64,000 nt of DNA from Kitasatospora herbaricolor (GTDB taxonomy: Bacteria > Actinomycetota > Actinomycetes > Streptomycetales > Streptomycetaceae), in contig NZ_JAUSVA010000002.1 in the NCBI RefSeq assembly GCF_030813695.1, positions 2,046,001 to 2,110,000 of the forward strand, read 5' to 3'. Both the position numbers and the translations under genes were made by a program. Positions 18,158 through 27,188 of the stretch are shown piece by piece. The notes under the pieces were generated by a model that ran no database searches, was not told the origin of the DNA, and saw only the letters and a list, made by a program, of their open reading frames with translations. Every line of letters starts with the position of its first letter. The stretch's first letter is position 1.

Positions 18158-18409
18158 TCACTTGGCCTGCCGGCCCCTGAGCAGCCAGCCGAGCGCGGCC
18201 CCGGCCAGCAGGGTGGCCAGCAGCGCGACCCAGAGCGGCGCGGTGACCGTGAACACCCAGAACTGGATCTTCACCTTGTCGAGGTTGGCGAAGAGGAACC
18301 ACACCGCCAGGACGACGATCGCCCCGATCGCCAGGTAGCGGGCGGGGACACCGGCGATCTCGCGCTTCCCGGGGCCTGCCGACGACGAACCGTCCGAAAC
18401 TTTGGTCAC
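18158..18409 (-). CDS. Small membrane protein, LapA/DUF1049 domain
   Basis: The protein has 83 residues from GTG 18409. Two membrane helices (about 27-42 and 54-75) are joined by the short loop NLDKVKIQFWVF, the hallmark of the lipopolysaccharide assembly protein A (DUF1049) family. The last residues are basic (LLRGRQAK). Actinobacterial members have no known function. It lies 35 bases before gluA on the same strand, but no functional link is evident. The much longer open frame above it is non-coding extension. Confidence 0.85.
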   Translation of the reverse strand: MTKVSDGSSSAGPGKREIAGVPARYLAIGAIVVLAVWFLFANLDKVKIQFWVFTVTAPLWVALLATLLAGAALGWLLRGRQAK

Positions 18410-18699
18410 CCCGGCAGTCTGGGTGCCGGGCCGCCGGTTCGTCCGTTCGCCCGGCCGGGACTGACCCGCCCGGTCCCGCCGCCCCACCCGAACGGCCCAG
18501 CGGACGGGCCCGGGCGGACCAACGACGGGACGGGCGGACCGACGACCGGGAGGGCCGGTGTGGCTCCGGCCGGGCCGGACAGGGGCGGGGGCAAGGCGGT
18601 GGCCCGGCAGCACGGCGGACGGGCAGGACGGCGGACGGGCAGGACGGCGCCCGCGCCGGGCCGCGCCCGAGGTGGCGGGCCGGCGCGGGCGCGGTAGGA

Positions 18700-20472
18700 C
18701 TAGCGCTCGTCCCGCCAGGAACGCCAGAGGGCCGCGTACGGGCCGCCGGCCGCGACCAGCTCCGGGTGGCTGCCGTACTCGCTGATCCGGCCGCCCTCGA
18801 CCACCGCGATCACGTCCGCGTCGTGCGCGGTGTGCAGGCGGTGGGCGATGGCGATCACCGTCCGGCCCTCCAGCACCCGGGAGAGCGAGCGCTCCAGGTG
18901 CCGGGCGGCCCGGGGATCGAGCAGCGAGGTCGCCTCGTCCAGCACCAGGGTGTGCGGGTCCGCCAGGACCAGCCGGGCCAGCGCCAGCTGCTGGGCCTGC
19001 GGCGGGGTCAGGGCCGCACCGCCGGACCCGACCTCGGTGTCCAGGCCCTCCTCCAGGGCGTCCACCCACTCGCCGGCGTCCACCGCGTCCAACGCGGCCC
19101 GCAGCTCGGTGTCGTCGGCCTCCGGCGCGGCCAGCCGCAGGTTGTCCCGCAGGGTGCCGACGAAGACGTGGTGCTCCTGGTTGACCAGTGCCACCCGGGC
19201 CCGGACCCGCTCGGCGGGCATCCGCGCGAGCGCGGCGCCGCCGAGGGTGACGCTCCCCCGGCCCGGGGCGTAGATCCCGGCCAGCAGCCGGCCCAGGGTG
19301 GACTTCCCGGCCCCGGACGGGCCGACCAGCGCCACCCGGCTGCCCGGCGCCACGTCCAGACTGATGCCGTGCAGCACGTCGGCGCCCTCGCGGTAGCCGA
19401 ACCGCACCTCGGTGGCCTCCACCCGGCGACCGTCCGGGTGGACGGAGTCGTCCGTCTCCGGGTCCTCCACCTCCCGGACCCCGACCAGCCTGGCCAGCGA
19501 GGCCTGGCCGATCTGGAGCTCGTCGTACCAGCGCAGGATCAGGTCGACCGGGCCGGTCAGCGCCTGGGCGTAGAGCACGCCGGTGGTCAGCTGGCCCACG
19601 CTGATCCAGCCCCGGAGGGTGAAGAGCCCGCCGAGCACCAGGGTGCCCAGCACCGCAAGCGTGTAGACGGCGTCGATGGTGGGGAACCAGACCGACCGGA
19701 GCCAGAGCGTGTAGCGCTCCCAGGCCAGCCACTCGCCGAGCTTGCGGTCGGTGAGGCGGATCCGGTCCCCGCCCAGTCGCAGCGTCTCGACCGTGCGGCC
19801 CGCGTCGACCGTCTCGGCGAGCACCGTGTTGACGGCCGCGTACCCGGCCGACTCGGAACGGTAGGACTGCGGGGCGCGCCGGAAGTACCAGCGGGAGCTG
19901 GCCAGCAGCAGCGGCAGGCCGATCACCGCGGTGAGCGCCAGCAGCGGCGAGGTGACCACCAGGGCGCCGAGCACCAGCACCAGCGAGACCACGGCGACGG
20001 CCAGCTCGGGCACCGCCTCGCGGACCGACTTGGAGAGCCGGTCGATGTCGGTGGTGCCGCGGGAGACGAGGTCACCGGTGCCGGCCCGCTCCAGGACACC
20101 GGGCGGCAGGGCGACCGAGCGGACCAGGAAGTCCTCCCGGAGGTCGGCGAGCACCTCCTCGCCGAGCACCCCGCCGCGCAGCCGGGACCACCAGGTGAAG
20201 GCGGACTGGACCAGCAGCGCCAGCAGGTACCAGCCGACGGCCGCGGCGATGGCGCCCTCGGCGCTGCCGGTGGCGAGCGACTCGACCAGCCGGCCGAGCG
20301 CCCACGGCCCGACCAGCCCGGCCACCGTGGCGACGCCGTGCAGCGCGACGACCGCGCCGAAGTTGCCGCGGTGGCGCCGGGCGAGCAGCCGGACGTAGCT
20401 GCGGACGGCCGCCGGGGAGCCGACCGGCAGCATCGTCGCCGGACCGCTCTCCGACCGGGCGGGGGGCTTCAT
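18700..20472 (-). CDS. ABC exporter half-transporter, subunit with degenerate signature motif
   Basis: The protein has 590 residues: six membrane helices (about 30-320) and a C-terminal ATPase. Walker A is intact (GPSGAGKST), as are Walker B with Glu (LVLDEATSLLD) and the H-loop (AIAHRLHTAHD). The signature reads LTPPQAQQ instead of LSGGQ. The neighbouring subunit (20675-22477) shows the opposite pattern, so the two probably form a heterodimer with one working and one dead ATP site. Family members export drugs, lipids or peptides; the substrate is unknown. Confidence 0.92.
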   Translation of the reverse strand: MKPPARSESGPATMLPVGSPAAVRSYVRLLARRHRGNFGAVVALHGVATVAGLVGPWALGRLVESLATGSAEGAIAAAVGWYLLALLVQSAFTWWSRLRGGVLGEEVLADLREDFLVRSVALPPGVLERAGTGDLVSRGTTDIDRLSKSVREAVPELAVAVVSLVLVLGALVVTSPLLALTAVIGLPLLLASSRWYFRRAPQSYRSESAGYAAVNTVLAETVDAGRTVETLRLGGDRIRLTDRKLGEWLAWERYTLWLRSVWFPTIDAVYTLAVLGTLVLGGLFTLRGWISVGQLTTGVLYAQALTGPVDLILRWYDELQIGQASLARLVGVREVEDPETDDSVHPDGRRVEATEVRFGYREGADVLHGISLDVAPGSRVALVGPSGAGKSTLGRLLAGIYAPGRGSVTLGGAALARMPAERVRARVALVNQEHHVFVGTLRDNLRLAAPEADDTELRAALDAVDAGEWVDALEEGLDTEVGSGGAALTPPQAQQLALARLVLADPHTLVLDEATSLLDPRAARHLERSLSRVLEGRTVIAIAHRLHTAHDADVIAVVEGGRISEYGSHPELVAAGGPYAALWRSWRDER

Positions 20473-20564
20473 TCGGTACTCCTCGGGCGAGGGCGGGCGG
20501 ACCCGCCGCGGCCCCGGCCGGACCCCAGCCGGGGGGCGGGGGCACGGACGGTCCGGACGCGGGC

Positions 20565-20624
20565 GGGCTCGGTGCGGGCGGGCTCGGTGCGGGTGCTCTC
20601 GGTACAGGTGCTCTCGGTGCGGGT
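20565..20624 (+). repeat. Four tandem 15-bp repeats between the ABC subunits
   Basis: Units start at 20565, 20580, 20595 and 20610, of the type GGGCTCGGTGCGGGT. They lie in the 202-bp gap between the two half-transporter genes, upstream of the second one. Repeat length is a multiple of three, but neither gene's frame covers it. Confidence 0.75.
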
Positions 20625-20674
20625 GCGCGCAGTTCGGACGGTCCTCGTGGGGACGCGGCCGGCCGTGGCGGCGC

Positions 20675-22477
20675 TCACACCGCCTCCCGCACGCTCGCGG
20701 GTACCGCCGCCACCGGCGCCGGGTCCTCCTCGCGGGTGACCACGGCCCGGTAGAGCGGTTCGCGGTGCAGCAGTTCCCGGTGGGTGCCGGCGGCGGTGAC
20801 CCGGCCCTGGTGGACGAGCAGCACCCGGTCGGCCTGGTCGAGCAGCAGCGGGCTGGTGGCCAGCACGACGGTCGTCCGCCCGGCGCGGCTGCGGCGCAGG
20901 CCGGCCGCGATCCGCGACTCGGTGTGGGCGTCGACTGCGCTGGTCGGCTCGTCCAGGACGAGCACCGGCGGGTCGGCGAACAGCGAGCGGGCCAGGGCCA
21001 GACGCTGGCGCTGGCCGCCGGAGAGCGAGCGTCCGCGCTCGGTGATCACCGCCCGCATCGGGTCTCCCCCGCAGTCGGGCGAGCCGTCCACCAGCGCGTC
21101 CAGCACGTCCTCGGCGCGGGCGGCGGCCAGTGCCTCGGCGGGCTCGATCCGGCCCGAGGCGGGCACGTCCAGCAACTCGGCCAGCGTGCCGGAGAGCAGC
21201 ACCGGCTCCTTGTCGTGGACCAGTACCGCGGCACGGGCCTCGGCCAGTGGCACGGCGTCCAGCGAGGTCCCGCCGAGCCGCACGGCGTGCTGCTCGGGCG
21301 CCGGCGCGTCCCCCTCGGCCGGCGGGACGTGGCCGCCGAGGCGCTCGGCGAGCTCCCCGGCGAAGTCCGGGTCGCCGCAGACCACGGCGGTCAGCTCGCC
21401 CGCGCGGGCGGTCAGCCCGGTGAGCGGATCGTGCAGGTCGGCGCGCTCGGGGCGGGCCAGCGCGGCGTCCGGGGTGCCGCTCGTCCGGGTCAGCGCGAGC
21501 ACCCGGGTGGCCCGCCCGGCGGAGACCCGGGCCACGCTCCAGGCGTGCGCGGCCTCGCCGAGGATGCGCAGCGGCGCGGCCAGGAAGGCCGTCGCGCCGT
21601 ACACCGAGACCAGGGTGCCGATGCCGATCCGCCCGGTGGCCGCCAGGTGCGCGCCGTACCAGGTGACGCCGACCACGAAGAGCCCGGGCAGCAGAACCTG
21701 CTGGGCCTGCATCAGCGAGGAGAGCCGGGTGGCCCGGACCGCGGCCGCCCGGACCTTCTGCGAGGCGGCGCGGTACCGGGCCAGGAAGAGCTCCTCGCCG
21801 CCGATGCCGCGCAGCACGCGCAGCCCGGCGACGGTGTCCGCGGCCAGCTCGGTGGCCTTGCCGCCGAGCGCGCGCTGCTCGGCGTACCGCTTCTCGAAGG
21901 GCCCGAGCAGCGGCCACACCGAAGCGGCCAGCACCGGCACGCCGAGCAGGACCACCAGGCCGAGCAGCGGCTGGACGGTGAGCACGACGGCGCTCACGCC
22001 GAGCCAGACCAGGACGGCGGCCCGGACCCGGGCGACCAGCTCGACGTACCAGCCGATCTTCTCGACGTCGCCGCTGCCCACCGCGACGATCTCGCCGGTG
22101 GCGATCCGGCGGGAGAGGCCGGCGCCGAGCCGGGAGGCCTGCCGGGCGACCAGCTGGCGGACCTGGGTGGCGGCGGTGATCCAGTTCCAGACGGCCTGGC
22201 GGTGCAGCAGCACGGTGCCGCCGGCGGCGACGGCCGACAGCGCCAGGGCGAAGGCCCCGGCCCGCCAGATTCCGGCGGCGTCGCCGTCGACGGCGGCCTG
22301 GACGCCCTGGCCGAGCGGCAGCGGCAGGGCCGCCCGGCAGCCCATCTCCAGCAGCGCCCAGCAGGTGGAGAGCACCTGGCCGCGCCGTTGGCTGCGCTGG
22401 AGCCAGCGCAGGAAGGCGAGCGGCGAGGAGAGATCGGGACTGCCGGGATCGGGCAGCGGCAGGGGTTTGAGCGGCAT
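20675..22477 (-). CDS. ABC exporter half-transporter, subunit lacking Walker A
   Basis: The protein has 600 residues with an N-terminal ABC membrane domain and a C-terminal ATPase domain. Where Walker A should be, it reads TAVVCGDPDFAGELAE, with no GxxGxGKS/T. The signature (SLSGGQRQR) and Walker B (LVLDEPTSAVD) are intact, but the H-loop His is replaced (LATSPLLL). ATG 22477 is chosen because GGAG lies just upstream; the extension to 22594 is low-complexity. It would complement the subunit at 18700-20472 to form one complete ATP site. Confidence 0.9.
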   Translation of the reverse strand: MPLKPLPLPDPGSPDLSSPLAFLRWLQRSQRRGQVLSTCWALLEMGCRAALPLPLGQGVQAAVDGDAAGIWRAGAFALALSAVAAGGTVLLHRQAVWNWITAATQVRQLVARQASRLGAGLSRRIATGEIVAVGSGDVEKIGWYVELVARVRAAVLVWLGVSAVVLTVQPLLGLVVLLGVPVLAASVWPLLGPFEKRYAEQRALGGKATELAADTVAGLRVLRGIGGEELFLARYRAASQKVRAAAVRATRLSSLMQAQQVLLPGLFVVGVTWYGAHLAATGRIGIGTLVSVYGATAFLAAPLRILGEAAHAWSVARVSAGRATRVLALTRTSGTPDAALARPERADLHDPLTGLTARAGELTAVVCGDPDFAGELAERLGGHVPPAEGDAPAPEQHAVRLGGTSLDAVPLAEARAAVLVHDKEPVLLSGTLAELLDVPASGRIEPAEALAAARAEDVLDALVDGSPDCGGDPMRAVITERGRSLSGGQRQRLALARSLFADPPVLVLDEPTSAVDAHTESRIAAGLRRSRAGRTTVVLATSPLLLDQADRVLLVHQGRVTAAGTHRELLHREPLYRAVVTREEDPAPVAAVPASVREAV

Positions 22478-22847
22478 GACGCTCCGTTGCGGGGTGTACG
22501 GGCACGGGAGGGGTGGCGCGCGGCCCGGGTCACGGGACGCGGCCGGGGGTACCGGCGGGCACGTGGGTACGCGGCTGCCGGGGCACGCGGGCACAGGGGT
22601 ACGGAGGGCGGCTCGGGCGGGGGTACGCCGGCGGGCGGCACGTGGGGGCGGGGGCCGGAGGCGTCACGGCGGGCTGGGTTCACGACGTCATGGGAATCGA
22701 GCCTGCCCGTAGCGGTGTGACGTACGCAACAGGTTTTCCGGCCGTCCGGCGGCCGCCGACTTTCCCCTCCGGGCCGGGAACATCGACGGCGCCGGTCTGG
22801 TTGGCAAGATCCGGAACCATCGGACGACCAGGAGGGCACCCCTTCCC
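22478..22847. other. Divergent intergenic region, low complexity
   Basis: This 370-bp region separates the minus-strand ABC gene from the plus-strand aldo/keto reductase and must hold both promoters. Two imperfect copies of a GGGGGTAC...CGGCGGGC...ACGTGGG block lie near 22545 and 22619. The right-hand part (22680-22800) is less GC-rich and is the probable reductase promoter. No gene is seen. Confidence 0.5.
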
Positions 22848-23711
22848 GTGAGCACCATCCCCACCGTCTCGCTCAACAACGGGGCGCACATCCCGCAGCT
22901 CGGCTTCGGCGTCTGGCAGGTCCCTGACGCCGAGGCGACGGCCGCGGTCCGCACGGCGATCGAGGCGGGCTACCGTTCCGTCGACACCGCCGCGATCTAC
23001 GAGAACGAGGTCGGCACCGGCCAGGCGGTCGCGGAGGCGGTCGCCGGCGGCATCCGCCGCGAGGACCTCTACATCACCACCAAGCTGTGGAACTCGGGCA
23101 CCGCCGACTGGACGGGCGAGCAGGGCCGCGACGCGGTGCTCAGGGCCTTCGACAGCTCGCTCGACAAGCTGGGCCTGGACTACGTCGACCTGTACCTGAT
23201 CCACTGGCCGCGGCCCATGCACGGCAGCTACCTCAACGTGTGGAAGGCCTTCGAGCAGCTGCTCGCGGACGGCCGGGTGAAGTCGGTGGGCGTCTCGAAC
23301 TTCGGCCCCGAGCAGCTGACCCGCCTGCTGGAGGAGTCCTCCGTGGTGCCGGTGCTCAACCAGGTCGAGCTGCACCCGCACTTCCCGCAGCGCCAGCTGC
23401 GCGCCTTCCACGCCCAGCACGGCATCGCCACCGAGGCGTGGAGCCCGCTGGGCCAGGGCAAGAGCCTGCTGTCCGAGCCCGCGCTCGTGAAGATCGCCGA
23501 GAAGCACGGCCGGACCGTCGCCCAGGTGGTGCTGCGCTGGCACCTGCAGAGCGGCGTGATCGCGATCCCGAAGTCGGTCACCCCTTCGCGGATCAAGGAG
23601 AACCTGGACGTCACCGGCTTCGAGCTGGACGCCGAGGACTTCGCGGCGATCGAGGGCGTCGAGACCGGCGTGCGCCTCGGCCCGGACCCGCAGGGCTTCG
23701 ACTGGAACTGA
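22848..23711 (+). CDS. Aldo/keto reductase (DkgA-like)
   Basis: The protein has 287 residues. The catalytic tetrad of the AKR5-like group is visible: Asp and Tyr in SVDTAAIYENE, Lys in YITTKLW, His in YLIHWPRP. The NADPH-binding end IPKSVTPSRIKEN is present. Such enzymes reduce 2,5-diketogluconate, methylglyoxal and other carbonyls. GTG 22848 follows GGAGGG at a somewhat long distance. It is convergent with the MarR gene across a strong hairpin. Confidence 0.93.
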   Translation: MSTIPTVSLNNGAHIPQLGFGVWQVPDAEATAAVRTAIEAGYRSVDTAAIYENEVGTGQAVAEAVAGGIRREDLYITTKLWNSGTADWTGEQGRDAVLRAFDSSLDKLGLDYVDLYLIHWPRPMHGSYLNVWKAFEQLLADGRVKSVGVSNFGPEQLTRLLEESSVVPVLNQVELHPHFPQRQLRAFHAQHGIATEAWSPLGQGKSLLSEPALVKIAEKHGRTVAQVVLRWHLQSGVIAIPKSVTPSRIKENLDVTGFELDAEDFAAIEGVETGVRLGPDPQGFDWN

Positions 23712-23809
23712 CCGTCCGCGCCGGGGTCGGCCGGGACGAGCCGGTCCGGGCCCGGCCAGGACGGGCCCGGACGGGCACGATCGAATGCTGACGGCGCGTC
23801 AATGCCGAA

Positions 23810-23839
23810 GGCCGTCACCCCGGGATCGGGGTGACGGCC
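23810..23839. terminator. Bidirectional terminator hairpin
   Basis: Perfect 13-bp arms (23810-23822 and 23827-23839) with a 4-base loop lie between the aldo/keto reductase and the convergent MarR gene. Confidence 0.85.
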
Positions 23840-23870
23840 CGCAGAATTCAGGCGAATCGTTTTGGCTGGT

Positions 23871-24767
23871 CTACAGACGAGCCGCCTTGGCGAGCAGCGC
23901 GAGGGCGTCCTCGTGCTCGTGCTCCTCCAGCGGCGAGAGCAGCAGTCGCTGCACCTCGCGCACGCCCGCCGCCGAGCGGTGCAGCAGATCCTGGCCCGCC
24001 GAGGACAGCGAGAGCAGGTTGCGGCGACCGTCCGAGGGGTCCCGGCGGCGGAGCACCAGGCCCCGGCGGACCAGCCGGCTGACCATCTCGGCCATCGTCG
24101 CCTTGTCCAGCGAGGCCAGCTCGCCGACCGTGCGCTGGTCGGCGCCCGGCTCCAGCTCCAGCGCGTCCAGCACCGCGTACTGCGGCGCCGTCAGCTCCGA
24201 ACCGACGTGCTCCGACCAGAGCTTGGTGTGCACCTGCTGCCCGACGCGGATCAGGTAGCCGATCGCACGCTGGGCGTCGAGCATCGGGCGGGCATCGGTC
24301 AGAACGGCCACCGCGGCCGGCTCCAGCCTGGCTATCCTCGCCATCACCCGGACGATCTCCAGCTGCTCCTCAGGGCTGAGCGGCTCGAACAGCGTGCGCT
24401 GCACACGAACCACGCCGCCGGTGGCCTCGCGGACCGCCTGCGCGCCGTTCTGAGAGAGCGCCAGCAGTTTGCGCCGGCCGTCCGCGGGGTCGCGGCGCCG
24501 CAGCACCAGGCCGCGCCGCACCAGTCGGGCGACCATTTCGGCCATCGTGGCCTTGTCGAGCGAGGCCCGCTCCCCCACCGTGCGCTGGTCGGCGCCCGGT
24601 TCGAGGGCGAGAACCAGCAGTACGGCGAACTGCGGAGCCGTGAGGTCGGCCCCGACGTGCTCGGACCACAAACGGGTGTGGACCTGCTGTGCAACGCGGA
24701 TGAGGTGTCCGGGCGACTGCTGCAGTCGCGCGGACACGCGGGTCGTCGGGATCTCCCCCAGCACCAT
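23871..24767 (-). CDS. Tandem-duplicated MarR-type regulator (two MarR domains in one chain)
   Basis: The protein has 298 residues, about twice the family norm. Residues about 18-150 and 165-298 are two MarR winged-helix domains that are clearly copies of each other: both hold LWSEHVG, LTAPQ, EPGADQRTVGE, SLDKATMAEMV, RLVRRGLVLRRRDP and DGRR. MarR proteins normally act as dimers of single domains, so this chain may fold as a pseudo-dimer. The target may be its own promoter or the divergent FabG-like gene 410 bp away. A CACCCGG-N16-CCGGGTG inverted repeat lies just before its start (24785-24814). Confidence 0.92.
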   Translation of the reverse strand: MVLGEIPTTRVSARLQQSPGHLIRVAQQVHTRLWSEHVGADLTAPQFAVLLVLALEPGADQRTVGERASLDKATMAEMVARLVRRGLVLRRRDPADGRRKLLALSQNGAQAVREATGGVVRVQRTLFEPLSPEEQLEIVRVMARIARLEPAAVAVLTDARPMLDAQRAIGYLIRVGQQVHTKLWSEHVGSELTAPQYAVLDALELEPGADQRTVGELASLDKATMAEMVSRLVRRGLVLRRRDPSDGRRNLLSLSSAGQDLLHRSAAGVREVQRLLLSPLEEHEHEDALALLAKAARL

Positions 24768-25176
24768 GTATCCGTCCCGATGTCACACCCGGTGTGTGTG
24801 GGACACCCGGGTGGGGCAGTAACGGCGTGTGGGCGTCCCGCTATGAGGGAGGGCGCGCCAGCCGTGCAGCCGGTGGCTGCTGGCGCACACTATACAAACG
24901 CCAAGGCCCTGCTGGCAGACGGGGGCCGATAGTAGACGCAACTTCGGCGAACTTGGCATATTTACACGCCCGGCCGGGGTGTCGTTCACCCGCTCGCAGC
25001 AGAAAGCCGACCGACCGGTCCTTACCCTCGGTCACCTGCGGCTCTGTCCTCTGGTTCACCAGACTACTCGTCGGTAAGGTGTCGGCGAAGCGCTCTCAAC
25101 GCCACCCTCCGGCCGGCCTTCACGATTTTTTTCGCGCAGCCCGGCCCGTAACCCCACGAGAGAGACGAGACCGAGC
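24768..25176. promoter_or_regulatory. Divergent control region of the MarR and FabG-like genes
   Basis: This 409-bp region has no gene. A 7-bp inverted repeat (CACCCGG/CCGGGTG) spans about 24785-24814, a possible MarR site. On the minus strand, TATAGT at 24894-24889 is a candidate -10 for the MarR gene. On the plus strand, an AT-richer stretch at 24955-24970 (CATATTTACA) could belong to the fabG promoter. Confidence 0.45.
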
Positions 25177-25944
25177 ATGACCGAGCAGAGCACCGCCCCC
25201 CGGGTCGCGGTCGTCACCGGAGCAGCCCGCGGAATCGGCGCCGCCACCGCACTGCGGCTGGCCGCCGACGGCTACGCCGTCGCCGTGGTCGACCTCGAGG
25301 AGGCCGCCGGCAAGGACACCGTGGACAAGATCGTCGCCGCCGGCGGCCGGGCCCTGGCCGTCGGGGCCGACGTCTCCGACGCCGAGCAGGTCCGGGCCGC
25401 CGTCGACCGGATCGCGGCCGAGCTCGGCGCCCCGGTCGTCCTGGTCAACAACGCCGGCGTGCTGCGCGACAACCTGCTGTTCAAGATGTCCGAGTCCGAC
25501 TGGGACACCGTGATGAACGTGCACCTCAAGGGCGCCTTCCTGATGACCCGCGCGGTGCAGAAGCACATGGTCGACGCCGGCTTCGGGCGGATCGTCAACC
25601 TGTCCTCCTCCTCCGCCCAGGGCAACCGCGGCCAGGCCAACTACTCCGCCGCCAAGGCCGGCCTGCAGGGCTTCACCAAGACCCTGGCGATCGAGCTGGG
25701 CAAGTTCGGCATCACCGCCAACGCCGTCGCGCCCGGCTTCATCGCCACCGAGATGACGGCGGCCACCGCCGCCCGGGTCGGCATGGAGTTCGAGGCCTTC
25801 AAGGCGGCGGCCGCCACCCAGATCCCGGTCAACCGGGTCGGCGTCCCCGAGGACATCGCCAACACCATCTCGTTCCTGGCCGGCGAGGGCGCGGGCTTCG
25901 TGTCCGGCCAGGTCGTCTACGTCGCCGGCGGGCCGCTCGACTGA
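25177..25944 (+). CDS. fabG: 3-oxoacyl-ACP reductase-type short-chain dehydrogenase (FabG-like)
   Basis: The protein has 255 residues. The cofactor motif TGAARGIGAA, the NNAG motif, the catalytic Ser in NLSSSS and YSAAK are all present, giving the full Ser-Tyr-Lys set of classical SDRs. The closest annotated role is NADPH-dependent 3-oxoacyl-ACP/CoA reduction in fatty-acid or polyketide metabolism, but it stands alone, so another oxo substrate is possible. It is divergent from the tandem MarR regulator, which may control it. Confidence 0.9.
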   Translation: MTEQSTAPRVAVVTGAARGIGAATALRLAADGYAVAVVDLEEAAGKDTVDKIVAAGGRALAVGADVSDAEQVRAAVDRIAAELGAPVVLVNNAGVLRDNLLFKMSESDWDTVMNVHLKGAFLMTRAVQKHMVDAGFGRIVNLSSSSAQGNRGQANYSAAKAGLQGFTKTLAIELGKFGITANAVAPGFIATEMTAATAARVGMEFEAFKAAAATQIPVNRVGVPEDIANTISFLAGEGAGFVSGQVVYVAGGPLD

Positions 25945-25950
25945 GCCGCC

Positions 25951-25999
25951 CCGGCGGACGGGCGCCCTCGGCCGGCCGGGGGCGCCTTCCGTCCGCCGG
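25951..25999 (+). terminator. Terminator hairpin after the FabG-like gene
   Basis: Outer 11-bp arms (25951-25961 and 25989-25999) enclose a second GC-rich stem (GGGCGCC/GGCGCC type). It lies 6 bases after the stop codon, before a convergent gene. Confidence 0.75.
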
Positions 26000-26103
26000 G
26001 CCCGCCCGTGCGCGACCGGCCCGGGCTCTCCTCTATATAGGCATGAGCATGCTCCCGTGCGCACCATGGTCATGCCGCGGCCCCGGGGGCTCCGCCCGAG
26101 CCG

Positions 26104-27102
26104 TCACCGGGCCCGGCCGGTCTCCGCGGAACCGGCTCGGTCGCGAGGCTCCCGCAGGGCGGGCAGCAGTGCGGCGAGCCCCTCCAGCTGCTCCGTCTGG
26201 GCCGCGGCGTCGAGCGCGCCGATCCGGCACACCAGGTGCCGCGCGCCCTGCTCCGCGTACCGCCCCAGCTCCCGGGCGATGTGCTCGACCGGTCCGGCGA
26301 TCAGGCACTGGATCGTCTCGGCCACCTCCAGCGGCACCCCGTAGGTGGTGCGGGTGTAGGCGTCCAGTGCCTTCCGGCCGGCCGCCGGGTCGGGCGCGAT
26401 CAGCACGGTGGTGTAGAGGGCGGGGGCGACGGCGCCCTCGTCCCGCCCGGCTTCGGCGGCCGCGCGCCGGACCTCGGCCAGGCCCGGCCCGTAGGCCCGG
26501 TGGTCCGGCGGGTAGGGCAGCCAGCCGTCGTACCGCCGGCCGGTCCTGGCCAGCGCCGCGGGGGTGGCGCCGCCCAGCCAGACCGGCGGGCCGCCGGCCC
26601 GGTGCGGGGCGAGCCCGCCGGGCAGGTCGTCGAAGTGCAGCACCTTGCCGTGGAACGCGGAGGGACCGGTGGAGTTCCACAACTGGCGCCAGAGCGCCAC
26701 GGTTTCGTCCAGCCGGCCGAACCGGCGCTCCCAGGGCACCTCGGAGGCGGCGTACTCGCGCTCGGACCGGCCCGGGAATCCGGCGCCCACCGTCACCACC
26801 AGCCGGCCGCCCGACAACAGGTCCACCGAGGCGAGCGCCTGGGCCGTCTGCACCGGCCGGCGGAAGGCGGGCAGCAGGGCGGCCGTACCGAGGGTGACCC
26901 GCTCGGTACGGGCGGCCAGGGCGCCGAGCAGGGTGACCGGCTCGATCATGGGCTTGAGCAGGGTGTCCCCGACCCAGAGCGAGTCGAAGCCCAACGCCTC
27001 GGCCCGCGCCCCGAGTCCGAGCAGTCCGCGCGGCCCGCCGGATCCGTCCCACTGCGCCGCACCGGTCGGCAGCACCACACCCACACGCATCTCGTCCGTC
27101 AT
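26104..27102 (-). CDS. LLM class oxidoreductase, probably F420-dependent
   Basis: The protein has 332 residues with the luciferase-like (TIM-barrel) fold. The typical N-terminal strand MRVGVVLP, the FDSLWVGDTLL stretch and ERVTLGTAALL are visible. In actinomycetes most members use coenzyme F420 rather than FMN, but cofactor and substrate cannot be read from sequence. ATG 27102 is chosen because the upstream extension overlaps the divergent gene. It is divergent from an XRE/MmyB-type regulator, a very common pairing in Streptomyces in which the regulator controls the redox enzyme. Confidence 0.88.
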   Translation of the reverse strand: MTDEMRVGVVLPTGAAQWDGSGGPRGLLGLGARAEALGFDSLWVGDTLLKPMIEPVTLLGALAARTERVTLGTAALLPAFRRPVQTAQALASVDLLSGGRLVVTVGAGFPGRSEREYAASEVPWERRFGRLDETVALWRQLWNSTGPSAFHGKVLHFDDLPGGLAPHRAGGPPVWLGGATPAALARTGRRYDGWLPYPPDHRAYGPGLAEVRRAAAEAGRDEGAVAPALYTTVLIAPDPAAGRKALDAYTRTTYGVPLEVAETIQCLIAGPVEHIARELGRYAEQGARHLVCRIGALDAAAQTEQLEGLAALLPALREPRDRAGSAETGRAR

Positions 27103-27188
27103 GGGTGCCAGCCTGCGCCGGGCCGGTGGGCCGGGCAATTCCCTGCGGGGAATGGCGATTCCCTCGACCCCGGCAGTAGAACTGGGGC

